Shown here piece after piece: positions 1 to 8,529 of a stretch of DNA of 39,639 nucleotides (positions within the stretch are counted from its first letter, which is position 1; each line of letters begins with the position of its first letter). A program made the position numbers and the translations under genes. The notes under the pieces were generated by a model. The model was not told the origin of the DNA, made no database searches, and saw nothing but the letters and a program-made list of their open reading frames with translations. Source of the DNA: Methylotenera sp. (lineage in GTDB: Bacteria > Pseudomonadota > Gammaproteobacteria > Burkholderiales > Methylophilaceae); the NCBI GenBank assembly GCA_025360485.1, contig JANYCB010000163.1:1-39639 (forward strand), written 5' to 3'.

Positions 1-1986
1 CGCGCGGTTGTTGGGCCGCAGAGCAGTGTGGAAAAGCTACTTAAACCTTTTATTTTTAGAAAATATTTAGACTTTAACGCGCTTGCCAGTATGCGTGATT
101 TAAAGTTGCAAATTCATCGTGATGTGACGCAAAAAGGCCAAACAGATAATATCAAACTGGGGCGTGGCGGCATTCGTGAGATTGAATTTATTGCCCAAGT
201 GTTTCAGCTGATTCGAGGCGGACAAGATGCAAGCTTGCAAATTAAACCGACGCTTGAAGTGTTAAAGCTTTTAAAAAACAAAGACTTATTGTTAGAAAAA
301 ACGGTAGCTGAACTGACGGAAGCCTATGTTTTTTTGCGCAATTTAGAGCACAGACTCATGTATGTGGAAGATCAGCAAACGCAAGACTTGCCTAAATTAA
401 TTGAAGCAAAAGCACGTATTGCCAACGCGATGAATGTAGAAAACTGGGACGTGCTTTTAAGCCAGCTCAATGCACATCGCCAACTGGTTGCAGCGCATTT
501 TGATGCGACGTTTAGCGACAAAAATCAGTCTGAAGATTTAAATAAGATATCAAAAGAAAGCAGTATTTGGCAAGGCACACTCGATAAAGAGACTGCCCTG
601 CAAGCCTTGCTGGATCAGGGATATGGTGATGCAGCACAAACACTTGCTCGCTTGCAAATGTTGCGTAACAGTAACCGCTATCAGCAATTGCCAGAATTGA
701 GTCGGCAACGTTTTGATCGACTGATGCCGCATGCAATTGCGCAATCTGCGGCTATGCCAAACCCTGATACTACGCTGCTGCGCGTGACGGATGTGTTTGA
801 GAGTATTTGCCGTCGCGCCAGCTATTTAGCGCTGTTGGCCGAGCATACGCAAGCCATGGGTTTGCTGGTGAAACTCTGTAGCAGCAGCCCTTGGCTGGCG
901 AATTATCTAGCGCAGCATCCTATTTTATTAGATGAGTTATTAGATACACGCAGTTTATACGCCGCCCCAGATTTCGTGGCTATGCGTGCAGAATTGACAA
1001 AGCGCTTGAGCGAGTTTGATGGCGATATTGAGCGCCAAATGGACGTGATGCGTCATTTTAAACATACTAATGTGTTTCGATTTGCCGCCCAGGATATCAA
1101 CGGAGAACTGGTGCTGGAAACGCTTTCTGACTATTTAAGCGCGCTGGCGGATTTGATTTTGGGCGTTGCATTAACAACTATTTGGCCAAATGTGAAGGGC
1201 GCGCACCTTAAGACGCCAAAATTCGCCGTTGTTGGTTATGGTAAATTGGGCAGCAAAGAGCTGGGCTATGCTTCTGATTTAGATATCATATTTCTTTATG
1301 ATGACAATGCTGAAGAAGCAGGTGAAGTATATGCGCGCTTCGCGCAGCGCATTAGCAGTTGGTTTAACACCTTAACCTCAGCGGGTTTGCTGTACGAAAC
1401 CGATTTGCAATTACGTCCAGATGGCAACAGTGGTTTGCTTGTGAGTAGTGTTGCGGCTTTTAGAGAATATCAACTGAATAAAGCTTGGACGTGGGAACAT
1501 CAGGCCATTACGCGTGCACGTTTTGTAGCAGGTGACGCTAGTATTGGCGAGGCTTTTGAGAAGATTCGTATTGAAGTAATAACTCAAGCACATGATACTG
1601 AAAAACTGAAAACAGAAGTGATTGCCATGCGTGAAAAAATGCGTGCTACACAAACTTTTGTTGCGAATATATTTGATATTAAACACAGCGTTGGCGGCAT
1701 TATCGACGTGGAGTTTTTGGTGCAATATTTGGTGTTGGCGCATGCAAGGCAATACCCGCAACTCACAGGCAATATCGGCAATATTGGGTTGTTGAAACTG
1801 TTAGCAGTCTTTAACATTATCCAGCATGATTTAGCTGAAAAGGTGGTGTTAGCCTATCGAGATTATCGCCGTATGCAGCATGCGCTTAAGCTACAAGGCG
1901 CGCCACATATGCGTGTTGAGGCTGCATCACCAAGCACACACATGGCGGCGGTAAAAGCTTTGTGGCAACAGGTTTTTCTAGTTTAA
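1..1986 (+). CDS. glnE: Glutamine synthetase adenylyltransferase/deadenylylase, C-terminal part (5' end outside window)
   Basis: Frame 1 is open from base 1 (RAVVGPQSSVEKL...), so the GTG at 28 is probably internal. GlnE-type motifs include KLGRGGIREIEFIAQVFQLIRGG, VVGYGKLGSKELGYASDLDIIFLYDD and IFDIKHSVGGIIDVEFLVQYLVL. Confidence 0.95.
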   Translation, partial: RAVVGPQSSVEKLLKPFIFRKYLDFNALASMRDLKLQIHRDVTQKGQTDNIKLGRGGIREIEFIAQVFQLIRGGQDASLQIKPTLEVLKLLKNKDLLLEKTVAELTEAYVFLRNLEHRLMYVEDQQTQDLPKLIEAKARIANAMNVENWDVLLSQLNAHRQLVAAHFDATFSDKNQSEDLNKISKESSIWQGTLDKETALQALLDQGYGDAAQTLARLQMLRNSNRYQQLPELSRQRFDRLMPHAIAQSAAMPNPDTTLLRVTDVFESICRRASYLALLAEHTQAMGLLVKLCSSSPWLANYLAQHPILLDELLDTRSLYAAPDFVAMRAELTKRLSEFDGDIERQMDVMRHFKHTNVFRFAAQDINGELVLETLSDYLSALADLILGVALTTIWPNVKGAHLKTPKFAVVGYGKLGSKELGYASDLDIIFLYDDNAEEAGEVYARFAQRISSWFNTLTSAGLLYETDLQLRPDGNSGLLVSSVAAFREYQLNKAWTWEHQAITRARFVAGDASIGEAFEKIRIEVITQAHDTEKLKTEVIAMREKMRATQTFVANIFDIKHSVGGIIDVEFLVQYLVLAHARQYPQLTGNIGNIGLLKLLAVFNIIQHDLAEKVVLAYRDYRRMQHALKLQGAPHMRVEAASPSTHMAAVKALWQQVFLV

Positions 1987-3743
1987 AACTTCCAAACTTT
2001 ACGGTAAGCCACTAGTAGCTGTTGGTGCATATGGCTGCCTTCCATATTGGTGCCCAAGTTGTTTAAGCCAAAATATTGTTGTTCACGACTCACCAGTTTG
2101 TGTGCTTGCTTCAAGGTTTCTGCGCCATAAAGTAAATTTAGATTTTTTTCAAAAGGCGCGCTGCTTTCCAGTTCTTCATTAAGTTGTACGATATTGGCAA
2201 TGCAGCGATATACGCTAGCGCGCGTGGCTGGCGGTTCGTTAAATTGCGCAATCCAAGCACAGCCATCTAAAATGGCATCATTATCGCCAGCGGCTAACGC
2301 TGCAAGCGTTTTGAGCTCGCCCACGCGCAAATCCACCCAAGTGGTGTTAGGGTCGGCACATAAGCCTATCAAAGTTGTTACAGGCAACTCATCCGCCAAG
2401 TCCAAATCTAGCAAAGTTTCAAGTAATTCGGCGGATTCGGTTTGGTTTAAATCTTGTAGCTTTATTGCATAAGGCCGCACGCGGTTGCCTACGCTGTTGT
2501 TTTCCCATTGCAGTTCTTCAACAGGGTAAATTTCACTCATGCCTGGCACAAAAATGCGGCAGGCATAAACACCTAAATGGGTAAAGTCAGCAATGTACAT
2601 ATCGTGGCCGCTGGTGTGAATCGTATTGACGCACCAGTGGTAATCTTCTTCCGTAGTTGTACCAAAGTTCCAGTCTACAAATTCGTAATCAGGCGTGCTA
2701 CGTAAAAAATCCCAGCTAATCACACCGCTAGAATCTACAAAATGGATTTCTAAGTTTTGTGAGTCAGCGATTTCTTCCATATCAAAACCTGGTGCGGCAA
2801 AGTCTTTTAAGCCATCAATGGCACGGCCTTGTAATAATTCAGTCAGTGCGCGTTCCAGTGCCACTTCAAAGCGCGGATGCGCACCAAAGCTAGCAAAACA
2901 GCCTTGATCTTCTGGGTGAAGTAGCGTGACGTTCATGACTGGATATTGCCCGCCTAATGAAGCATCTTTTACCAAAATACCATAGCCCGCCTTGCGTAAG
3001 CCTGCAATGCCCGCGGCGATGCGTGGGTAGCGGTTAATGACGGCTTCTGGCACGTCTGGCAAGCAAATACCTTCGCGGATAATTTTATACTTAATATCGC
3101 GCTCAAAAATCTCTGCCAAAGCCTGTGTGCGTGCTTCCATCAATGTATTGCCTGCGCTCATGCCATTGCTCACGTACAAGTTGCCGATAAGATTCACTGG
3201 AAACAACACGGTTTTGTTGTCACGCAAACGCGTATATGGAATCGTGCAAATGCCACGCCCAGCATTGCCTGAATTGAGGTCAATTAACTGACTGGCGATT
3301 GCACCGCCTTCTGGGTTATAAAACTTTTGCAATTCAGGCGTTAATAACTCTTTAGGCCATTTGTCACTAGTAACTTTAAACCATTGCTCATTCGGGTAAT
3401 GCACAAAATCTTTATTCGCAATGGTTTCGCCCAAGTAAAAGTGCGTCCAAAAATAATTGGTGCTTAAACGCTCAAAATATTCGCCCAGCGCACTTGCGCG
3501 GGCGGCTAATTGTGAGCCACCTTTGCCATTGCTAAAAAGTCGTGGGCAATCGCGGTCGCTCACATGCACAGACCAAATGCCTTCAATTTCATTTAGCCAA
3601 GAACGCTCTTCAACATGAAAGCCAAGGGCTAATAATTTACCTTGTAACGTGCTGATTGAAGATTCGAGCGAGGCATCTTTGCTTGGAATAAACGTATCGT
3701 TTATTCCTATTGTAGGAGCGATAAAGGTTTCTGTGGTATTCAT
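1983..3743 (-). CDS. ycaO: YcaO family protein (YcaO cyclodehydratase/S12 methylthiotransferase accessory-type)
   Basis: ORF 1983..3842; likely start is the internal ATG at 3743 (MNTTETFIAPTIG...). Closely resembles enterobacterial YcaO: GEYFERLSTNYF, GETIANxxFVHYPNE, GNLYVSNGMSAGNT, LGGQYPV, SFGAHPxFxVALERALTELLQGR, HLGVYACRIFVPGMS. Confidence 0.92.
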   Translation of the reverse strand: MNTTETFIAPTIGINDTFIPSKDASLESSISTLQGKLLALGFHVEERSWLNEIEGIWSVHVSDRDCPRLFSNGKGGSQLAARASALGEYFERLSTNYFWTHFYLGETIANKDFVHYPNEQWFKVTSDKWPKELLTPELQKFYNPEGGAIASQLIDLNSGNAGRGICTIPYTRLRDNKTVLFPVNLIGNLYVSNGMSAGNTLMEARTQALAEIFERDIKYKIIREGICLPDVPEAVINRYPRIAAGIAGLRKAGYGILVKDASLGGQYPVMNVTLLHPEDQGCFASFGAHPRFEVALERALTELLQGRAIDGLKDFAAPGFDMEEIADSQNLEIHFVDSSGVISWDFLRSTPDYEFVDWNFGTTTEEDYHWCVNTIHTSGHDMYIADFTHLGVYACRIFVPGMSEIYPVEELQWENNSVGNRVRPYAIKLQDLNQTESAELLETLLDLDLADELPVTTLIGLCADPNTTWVDLRVGELKTLAALAAGDNDAILDGCAWIAQFNEPPATRASVYRCIANIVQLNEELESSAPFEKNLNLLYGAETLKQAHKLVSREQQYFGLNNLGTNMEGSHMHQQLLVAYRKVWKF

Positions 3744-3850
3744 GGGGAGCGCTTTAAGGGAAAAGGGCAACAGCATAGCATGCCGTTGTGATAATACGAA
3801 AAAGCAGTGATGGGACTTACTTTGTGCAAGCATTGCAAGCAAGCGTGTTT

Positions 3851-4855
3851 TTATTTACCCCAGCGTAAAGCCGCAGTATGCACTGGGCTATCCCAATGCT
3901 GTTTAATTTCATCATCTAGCAAGCAAACAGTAATCGAGCCGCCAGCCATATCCAGCGCGGTGGTGTAGTTACCGACTAATGAACGCGTAATTTGCAAACC
4001 ATGTGTGTTGAGCTGTTTGGCGGCACTGTTGTAGAGCAAGTAAAGTTCCATCAGCGGCGTGGCGCCAAAGCCATTCACCAATAGCAAAATTTCGCTATTT
4101 TTGGCGGGCTCCATATTTCTAGCAGTAAAGTCAGCCAAAATTGCATCCACCATATCTTTTACAATGGCATCTGCCTCGCGCATAGCTTCGCGTTTGCGGC
4201 CTGGTTCACCATGGATACCGACGCCCATTTCAATTTCATTATCGCCAATATCGAAGGTAGGGCGCCCAGCGGCAGGTACGGTGCAGCTGGTGAGCGCCAC
4301 GCCAATGCTGGCGGTGCGAGTATTTACTTTATCGCCAAGGGCCTTGCAAGTTGCTAAATCTGCACCAGTTTCGGCTAAACTGCCGACACATTTTTCGACA
4401 ATCACTGTGCCCGCAACGCCACGGCGGCCAGTAGTGTAGGTGCTGTTGATGACGGCGCAATCGTCGCTGGTTAACACTGTAGCATGCTCGAAAGCGAGCA
4501 TTTCGCCCGCCATTTCAAAGTTCATCACGTCGCCCGCATAGTTTTTTACAATAAATAATATGCCTTTATCCGCATGCACAGCCTCTGCTGCTGCGAGCAT
4601 TTGATCTGGCGTGGGCGAGCTGAATACGTAGCCTGGACAAGCCGCATCTAGCATGCCGTAGCCAATATAGCCTGCATGCAAAGGCTCATGCCCAGAGCCG
4701 CCGCCAGAAATAATGACGACTTTATTGCTAGCTTTTTGCTTGCGTGTTAAAAAATTGGGATCCAAGTGAAGCTGTACCAAATCAGAGTGCGCTAAAGCGA
4801 AGCCAGAAAGGCTTTCCGTGAGTATGTCGTCTACTTTATTGATGAATTTTTTCAC
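3851..4855 (-). CDS. dhaK: Dihydroxyacetone kinase subunit DhaK
   Basis: ISGGGSGHEPLHAGYIGYGMLDAACPGYVFSSPTPDQM, FIVKNYAGDVMNFEMA and GVGIHGEPGRKR (substrate-binding His region) are typical of DhaK. Confidence 0.95.
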   Translation of the reverse strand: MKKFINKVDDILTESLSGFALAHSDLVQLHLDPNFLTRKQKASNKVVIISGGGSGHEPLHAGYIGYGMLDAACPGYVFSSPTPDQMLAAAEAVHADKGILFIVKNYAGDVMNFEMAGEMLAFEHATVLTSDDCAVINSTYTTGRRGVAGTVIVEKCVGSLAETGADLATCKALGDKVNTRTASIGVALTSCTVPAAGRPTFDIGDNEIEMGVGIHGEPGRKREAMREADAIVKDMVDAILADFTARNMEPAKNSEILLLVNGFGATPLMELYLLYNSAAKQLNTHGLQITRSLVGNYTTALDMAGGSITVCLLDDEIKQHWDSPVHTAALRWGK

Positions 4856-4858
4856 GAT

Positions 4859-5503
4859 TTATTTTTTCAAAAGCAAATCGCACACCGCATGCACCATCAC
4901 TTGGCAACTTTTCGCACCTGGGTCTAAATGCCCAATGGCGCGCTCGCCTAAGCCCGCTGCACGGCCTTTGGTGGCCACTAAGTCACGCGTATATTCCAAG
5001 CCTTTATCGGCGGCATTTTTAACTTCTCGACAAATATCTGCAATGTTTTTACCATGCGCAGCGGCGATGGTAAATGTGGTGGAAACGGGGACTAACACAT
5101 CTAACATGGTTTTTTCGCCCACGTTCGATTTGCCGCGCATCATCATGCTTTGCACACCATAGGCAAATGCGGCGGCAGTTTCAAGGTTGGCATTCAACTC
5201 ATTAATTTTGGCGTGATTTTCTTTAAGATATTTTGCCATGCCCATAAAAAAGCTGGCAAACAAAGCACCAGAAGCCCCGCCGATTGTGCTTAGTAGCTTG
5301 GTAGAAATTTTTTGCAAAACTTCATCAGGCGGCAACGGTAATAGCTCGTTAACCATACTTGCAATCACTTCGCTACCACGCTTCATGTTGATGTAATGGT
5401 CGCCATCGCCAATCGCGCGGTCAAGCGATTCAATATCCACCTCATGCGCGACTATTGCGGCATGGATGGCGAGTGCGGAAGATAAAATAAAAGTGGTTTT
5501 CAT
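4859..5503 (-). CDS. dhaL: Dihydroxyacetone kinase subunit DhaL (ADP-binding)
   Basis: AIGDGDHYINMKRG, GGASGALFASFFMGMAK, GEKTMLDVLVP and ATKGRAAGLGERAIGHLDPGA match the DhaL fold; 3 bp upstream of dhaK on the same strand. Confidence 0.92.
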   Translation of the reverse strand: MKTTFILSSALAIHAAIVAHEVDIESLDRAIGDGDHYINMKRGSEVIASMVNELLPLPPDEVLQKISTKLLSTIGGASGALFASFFMGMAKYLKENHAKINELNANLETAAAFAYGVQSMMMRGKSNVGEKTMLDVLVPVSTTFTIAAAHGKNIADICREVKNAADKGLEYTRDLVATKGRAAGLGERAIGHLDPGAKSCQVMVHAVCDLLLKK

Positions 5504-5539
5504 CTAGACAGTTTAAAACTAAAAGAAATTACAAGCAAT

Positions 5540-5893
5540 TTACATCAGCAAAAGAACAAGTCCAATCGCGGCGGGAAGCGCTTGAATAAACAGGATTTTT
5601 TTGCCCACGGTAGCAGCGCCATATAAGCCCGCGACCAAAATACAGCATAGAAAAAACACTTTAATGCTGGTGCCAGCTTCGCCTAAACTCAAACCCCACA
5701 ACAAACCTGCGGCTAAAAAGCCATTATATAAACCCTGATTGGCGGCTAAAACCTTGCTGGCTTTGGCGAAATCTGGCGTGAGTTTAAAGGTGCGTAAACC
5801 AAGTGGTTTATCCCACAAAAACATCTCTAACACCAAAAAATAAACATGTAATAGTGCGACTATTGCAATGACAATATTGGCGACGGGTTGCAT
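5540..5893 (-). CDS. DUF1304 family small integral membrane protein
   Basis: 117 aa with several TM segments; HVYFLVLEMFLWDKPLGLRTFKL and LAANQGLYNGFLAAGLLWGL are DUF1304-like. Confidence 0.75.
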   Translation of the reverse strand: MQPVANIVIAIVALLHVYFLVLEMFLWDKPLGLRTFKLTPDFAKASKVLAANQGLYNGFLAAGLLWGLSLGEAGTSIKVFFLCCILVAGLYGAATVGKKILFIQALPAAIGLVLLLM

Positions 5894-5916
5894 GGCTTTA
5901 TCCTCTTATTTTGTCT

Positions 5917-6338
5917 TTAATCTTCGGGTAACAATTGCGGGTTCCACACCACTTCCCACAGGTGCTGGTCAGGGTCTTGAAAATAACCCCCGTAGCCACC
6001 CCAAAATGTGTCTTGCGCTGGCTTTATAATCACCGCGCCTGCATTTTTAGCCTGTTGCATTACCAAATCTACTTCGGCTTTAGAGGCACGTTATGGCCGA
6101 TTGAAAGTTCAGTAGGGTTTGGCTTGCCCAGTGCTAAACCAGTATCATGCGCAAGGCTTTTGCGCGGCCAAATCGCCAGTTTTAAGCCTGCTTGCAAATC
6201 AAAAAATGCAACTGCGCCATGTTCAAATTCTTTGCCGAATATGCCTTCGGTCGGCAAACCTAGTCCATCACGGTAGAAGCGTAACGAACGCTCTAAATCA
6301 TCCACGGTAATGGTAATCACTGTAATGCGTGGTTTCAT
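5917..6338 (-). pseudogene. VOC/glyoxalase-family protein interrupted by one frameshift
   Basis: ORF 6069..6338 encodes the N-terminal VOC half (MKPRITVITITVDDLERSLRFYRDGLGLPTEG...ELSIGHNV). Adding one base near 6087 continues in frame as ASKAEVDLVMQQAKNAGAVIIKPAQDTFWGGYGGYFQDPDQHLWEVVWNPQLLPED*, the expected VOC C-terminus, stopping at 5917. The 422-bp span becomes 423 = 141 codons. Confidence 0.88.
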
Positions 6339-6340
6339 GC

Positions 6341-7093
6341 TTAATGCCCTTGTTTTGCAGGCTTTTGCTTAAAAATGAAAATGCACAACACAATTAGCGC
6401 CAAAAGCGTCGCAGAAGCTGAAAAGCGGCTTAAGGCCAAGCCGCCTTTGGCAATGGGTTTATCTAAGAAATCGCCCACCACAGCGCCAAGCGGCCTGGTT
6501 AAAATAAACGCCGCCCAAAATAACACAGTGCGCGAAATGGCTGTAAAGGAGTAGGCTAGCGCGACTGCGGCTAATAGGGCGCCAAATATTACCGCGGCGC
6601 CAGTATAGCCAAGGCCAGCGGTGTCGGCAGTCCAGTCGCCCAGCGCAGTCCCTAAAGTTTGCGAAAACATAATAGTGACCCAGTAAAACATTTCAGCTTT
6701 TGGTGAGCTCACGCTAGCCACAGAAACTGTACCCAATGTACGGTGCCAAACGAATAGTGAGATCATGAGCAAGCTGAATAACAGCGCTGAGCCGCCCGTA
6801 TAGCCTATACCCAGTGAACGATCGGCATAGTCAGCCAGCGTGGTACCTACCGTGGTGGTAGCGACTATTGTTACCCAATACAAGATTGGGTGGAATTTTT
6901 TAGCGGAAATTTGCGCTAGAACCGCGATGATAAAAATCACCGCAAAAATGGCGGTACCAACCAAATAGCCTAGATTCATCGACATAGAAACCGCATCACC
7001 GCCAGTTTCACCCAGCGTGGTTGCGAGAATTTTAATCAGCCAAAATATTAAAGTGACTTGTGGTACTTTACTGAAAATCTCTTTTTGATTCAT
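6341..7093 (-). CDS. COG4705-like multi-spanning membrane protein with internal repeats
   Basis: 250 aa, strongly hydrophobic; repeated WLIKILATTLGETGGD / WVTIVATTTVGTTLADY / WVTIMFSQTLGTALGDW / WAAFILTRPLGAVVGDF motif. Confidence 0.75.
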   Translation of the reverse strand: MNQKEIFSKVPQVTLIFWLIKILATTLGETGGDAVSMSMNLGYLVGTAIFAVIFIIAVLAQISAKKFHPILYWVTIVATTTVGTTLADYADRSLGIGYTGGSALLFSLLMISLFVWHRTLGTVSVASVSSPKAEMFYWVTIMFSQTLGTALGDWTADTAGLGYTGAAVIFGALLAAVALAYSFTAISRTVLFWAAFILTRPLGAVVGDFLDKPIAKGGLALSRFSASATLLALIVLCIFIFKQKPAKQGH

Positions 7094-7231
7094 GATGCCT
7101 TTCTCTCCTACGTAATTTTGTGTTTAAAAAGCCAATTTAACATGCCCTGCAAGGCAATACCAGCGCGGTCTGTAGAGGCATGGTCTAAACATTAAAAACA
7201 GGTCTGCTTATAGCTTAATGGGTGCTATGTC

Positions 7232-7633
7232 TTATCTAGCTGGGCAATTTAAATCGCCTTCTTGGCAATTGTTCAATATTTCAAGCTCTTTGTAGCGCTG
7301 TTTGGTTTTTTCGGTGAGACAAACATCCAAAATCATGGGGTAAGCCGAGCCGCCTTCAACGCCAGAGGCTTCAAATTTGCAGGATAAATCTTTAAATTTT
7401 ATCCAAGCTAACTGTATTTCTTTAAACTGCTTCTTCTGTTCGGTATCTAATTTTGCGCTGTAATTTTTGTAGGTTTTGTTTAATTTTTTTGTTTCAAGGT
7501 CAAGGTTCGCATACGTACATGCGTTCACATCTACTTGGGCTCGCAGGTTTTGGCAACTTTCTGCCAAAGCGCTATTGGTAACGCCAAGCAGAACAAGAGC
7601 CAAGCAGGTAAATAACGCTTTTTTAAACCTCAT
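7232..7633 (-). CDS. LprI-like/DUF1311 secreted protein
   Basis: Likely start at 7633 (MRFKKALFTCLALVLLGVTNSALA signal peptide). Cys-containing ESCQNLRAQVDVNACTYANLDLETKKLNKTYKNY...LDTEQKKQFKEIQLAWIKFKDLSCKFEA is the LprI/DUF1311 pattern. Confidence 0.75.
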   Translation of the reverse strand: MRFKKALFTCLALVLLGVTNSALAESCQNLRAQVDVNACTYANLDLETKKLNKTYKNYSAKLDTEQKKQFKEIQLAWIKFKDLSCKFEASGVEGGSAYPMILDVCLTEKTKQRYKELEILNNCQEGDLNCPAR

Positions 7634-7699
7634 ACATTGCCTTTCAATAACATTTAAATTGGGTATCACCTCTTGCCTTCTTCCAAAGTGACTCCTAAC

Positions 7700-8181
7700 T
7701 CACTTTTGGTCGCGGCCTCGTGACTTCGGGGCGCTAGACCGAAGATTCTCCGCGACTGCGGCCTGGATTAAGACCTTGAATGCCTCAGCATCGAGTACCT
7801 CTCCTTCCCGGATGTCGATTGCGCGACGCGTGTTCCCATCCAGGCTAGCGTTGAAGAGCTGCCTAGGGTCATCCAAGGCTGCACCTCGGGCAAAGGTTAG
7901 CTTGACCACCTGTTTGTAGGCCTCTCCGGTGCAGACTATCCCAGCGCGCGACCATACAGGCATCCCCATTGGATTGGTGGCTTGATCCATTTGCACTCCT
8001 CTATGATGTCAGATTCTACCTCGTGGATAAGGCGGTGAACCTCCGCTAGGGTATCGGCGCGCCAGTCACCCAGAGACTGGATCCGTTCGTCGATGAGATG
8101 AGTGGTCGCCATCGCGGTCGTGTGCTCCGTTTCCGCACCGGGCTTAGCCTTCGGGTCATTTCTCTTTGGATTTAGTGCCAC
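7700..8181 (-). pseudogene. DUF1801 domain protein split by one frameshift
   Basis: ORF 7936..8181 (...TTHLIDERIQSLGDWRADTLAEVHRLIHEVESDIIEECKWIKP) and ORF 7700..7996 (...TNPMGMPVWSRAGIVCTGEAYKQVVKLTFARGAALDDPRQLFNASLDGNTRRAIDIREGE...) are the two halves of one DUF1801 protein. A single added base at ~7978-7981 joins them (482 bp + 1 = 161 codons). Confidence 0.85.
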
Positions 8182-8213
8182 GGCTCATTTTCCAACTTGT
8201 TGTGTGTTAACTG

Positions 8214-8504
8214 TTAATTTCTATCTACATTGAAATTATTTAACTTTAAGGAATCATCTTCTCCGTTGAATGTAAAGCTTGCACGGTCATAAGGATAATC
8301 CCAAGTAGTACATGTCCACTGATCAGGAGGTCTACCACAAACAGCAACCCTAATTTTTTCTGGCTCCCCAAATAGCGTAAGTATCTCATCTGAGCTCATG
8401 CCTTGATGTAGCTTCATAATATTTTCTGTTGAAAACTTTGAAGGTAAAGCAGAACAAGAGGAAAGTGATAAAGATATAAAACATAAGGTAGTTAATATGC
8501 GCAT
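8214..8504 (-). CDS. Small BamE/SmpA-OmlA-like lipoprotein
   Basis: Likely start at 8504 (MRILTTLCFISLSLSSCSALPSKFS, lipobox LSSC). KLHQGMSSDEILTLFGEPEKI resembles the BamE-type 'xxGMSxxEVxxLLGxP' motif. Confidence 0.65.
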   Translation of the reverse strand: MRILTTLCFISLSLSSCSALPSKFSTENIMKLHQGMSSDEILTLFGEPEKIRVAVCGRPPDQWTCTTWDYPYDRASFTFNGEDDSLKLNNFNVDRN

Positions 8505-8529
8505 ATTAATTGTTCCTTTATTTATTGAC

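Noticed and set aside
28-60. GTG at 28 as the true start of glnE
   Set aside because: The frame is open from base 1 and GlnE homologs extend far upstream, so this is an artefact of the window edge.
4059-4439. 126-aa plus-strand ORF opposite dhaK
   Set aside because: Antisense to a strong DhaK; no family signal.
7664-7705. Hairpin CCAAAAGTGA / TCACTTTGG with GTTAGGAG loop at the DUF1801 stop, considered as a second attC
   Set aside because: Only one short stem, no paired L/R boxes and no attC-like 5' core; more likely a weak terminator, though GTTAGGA resembles an R' core.
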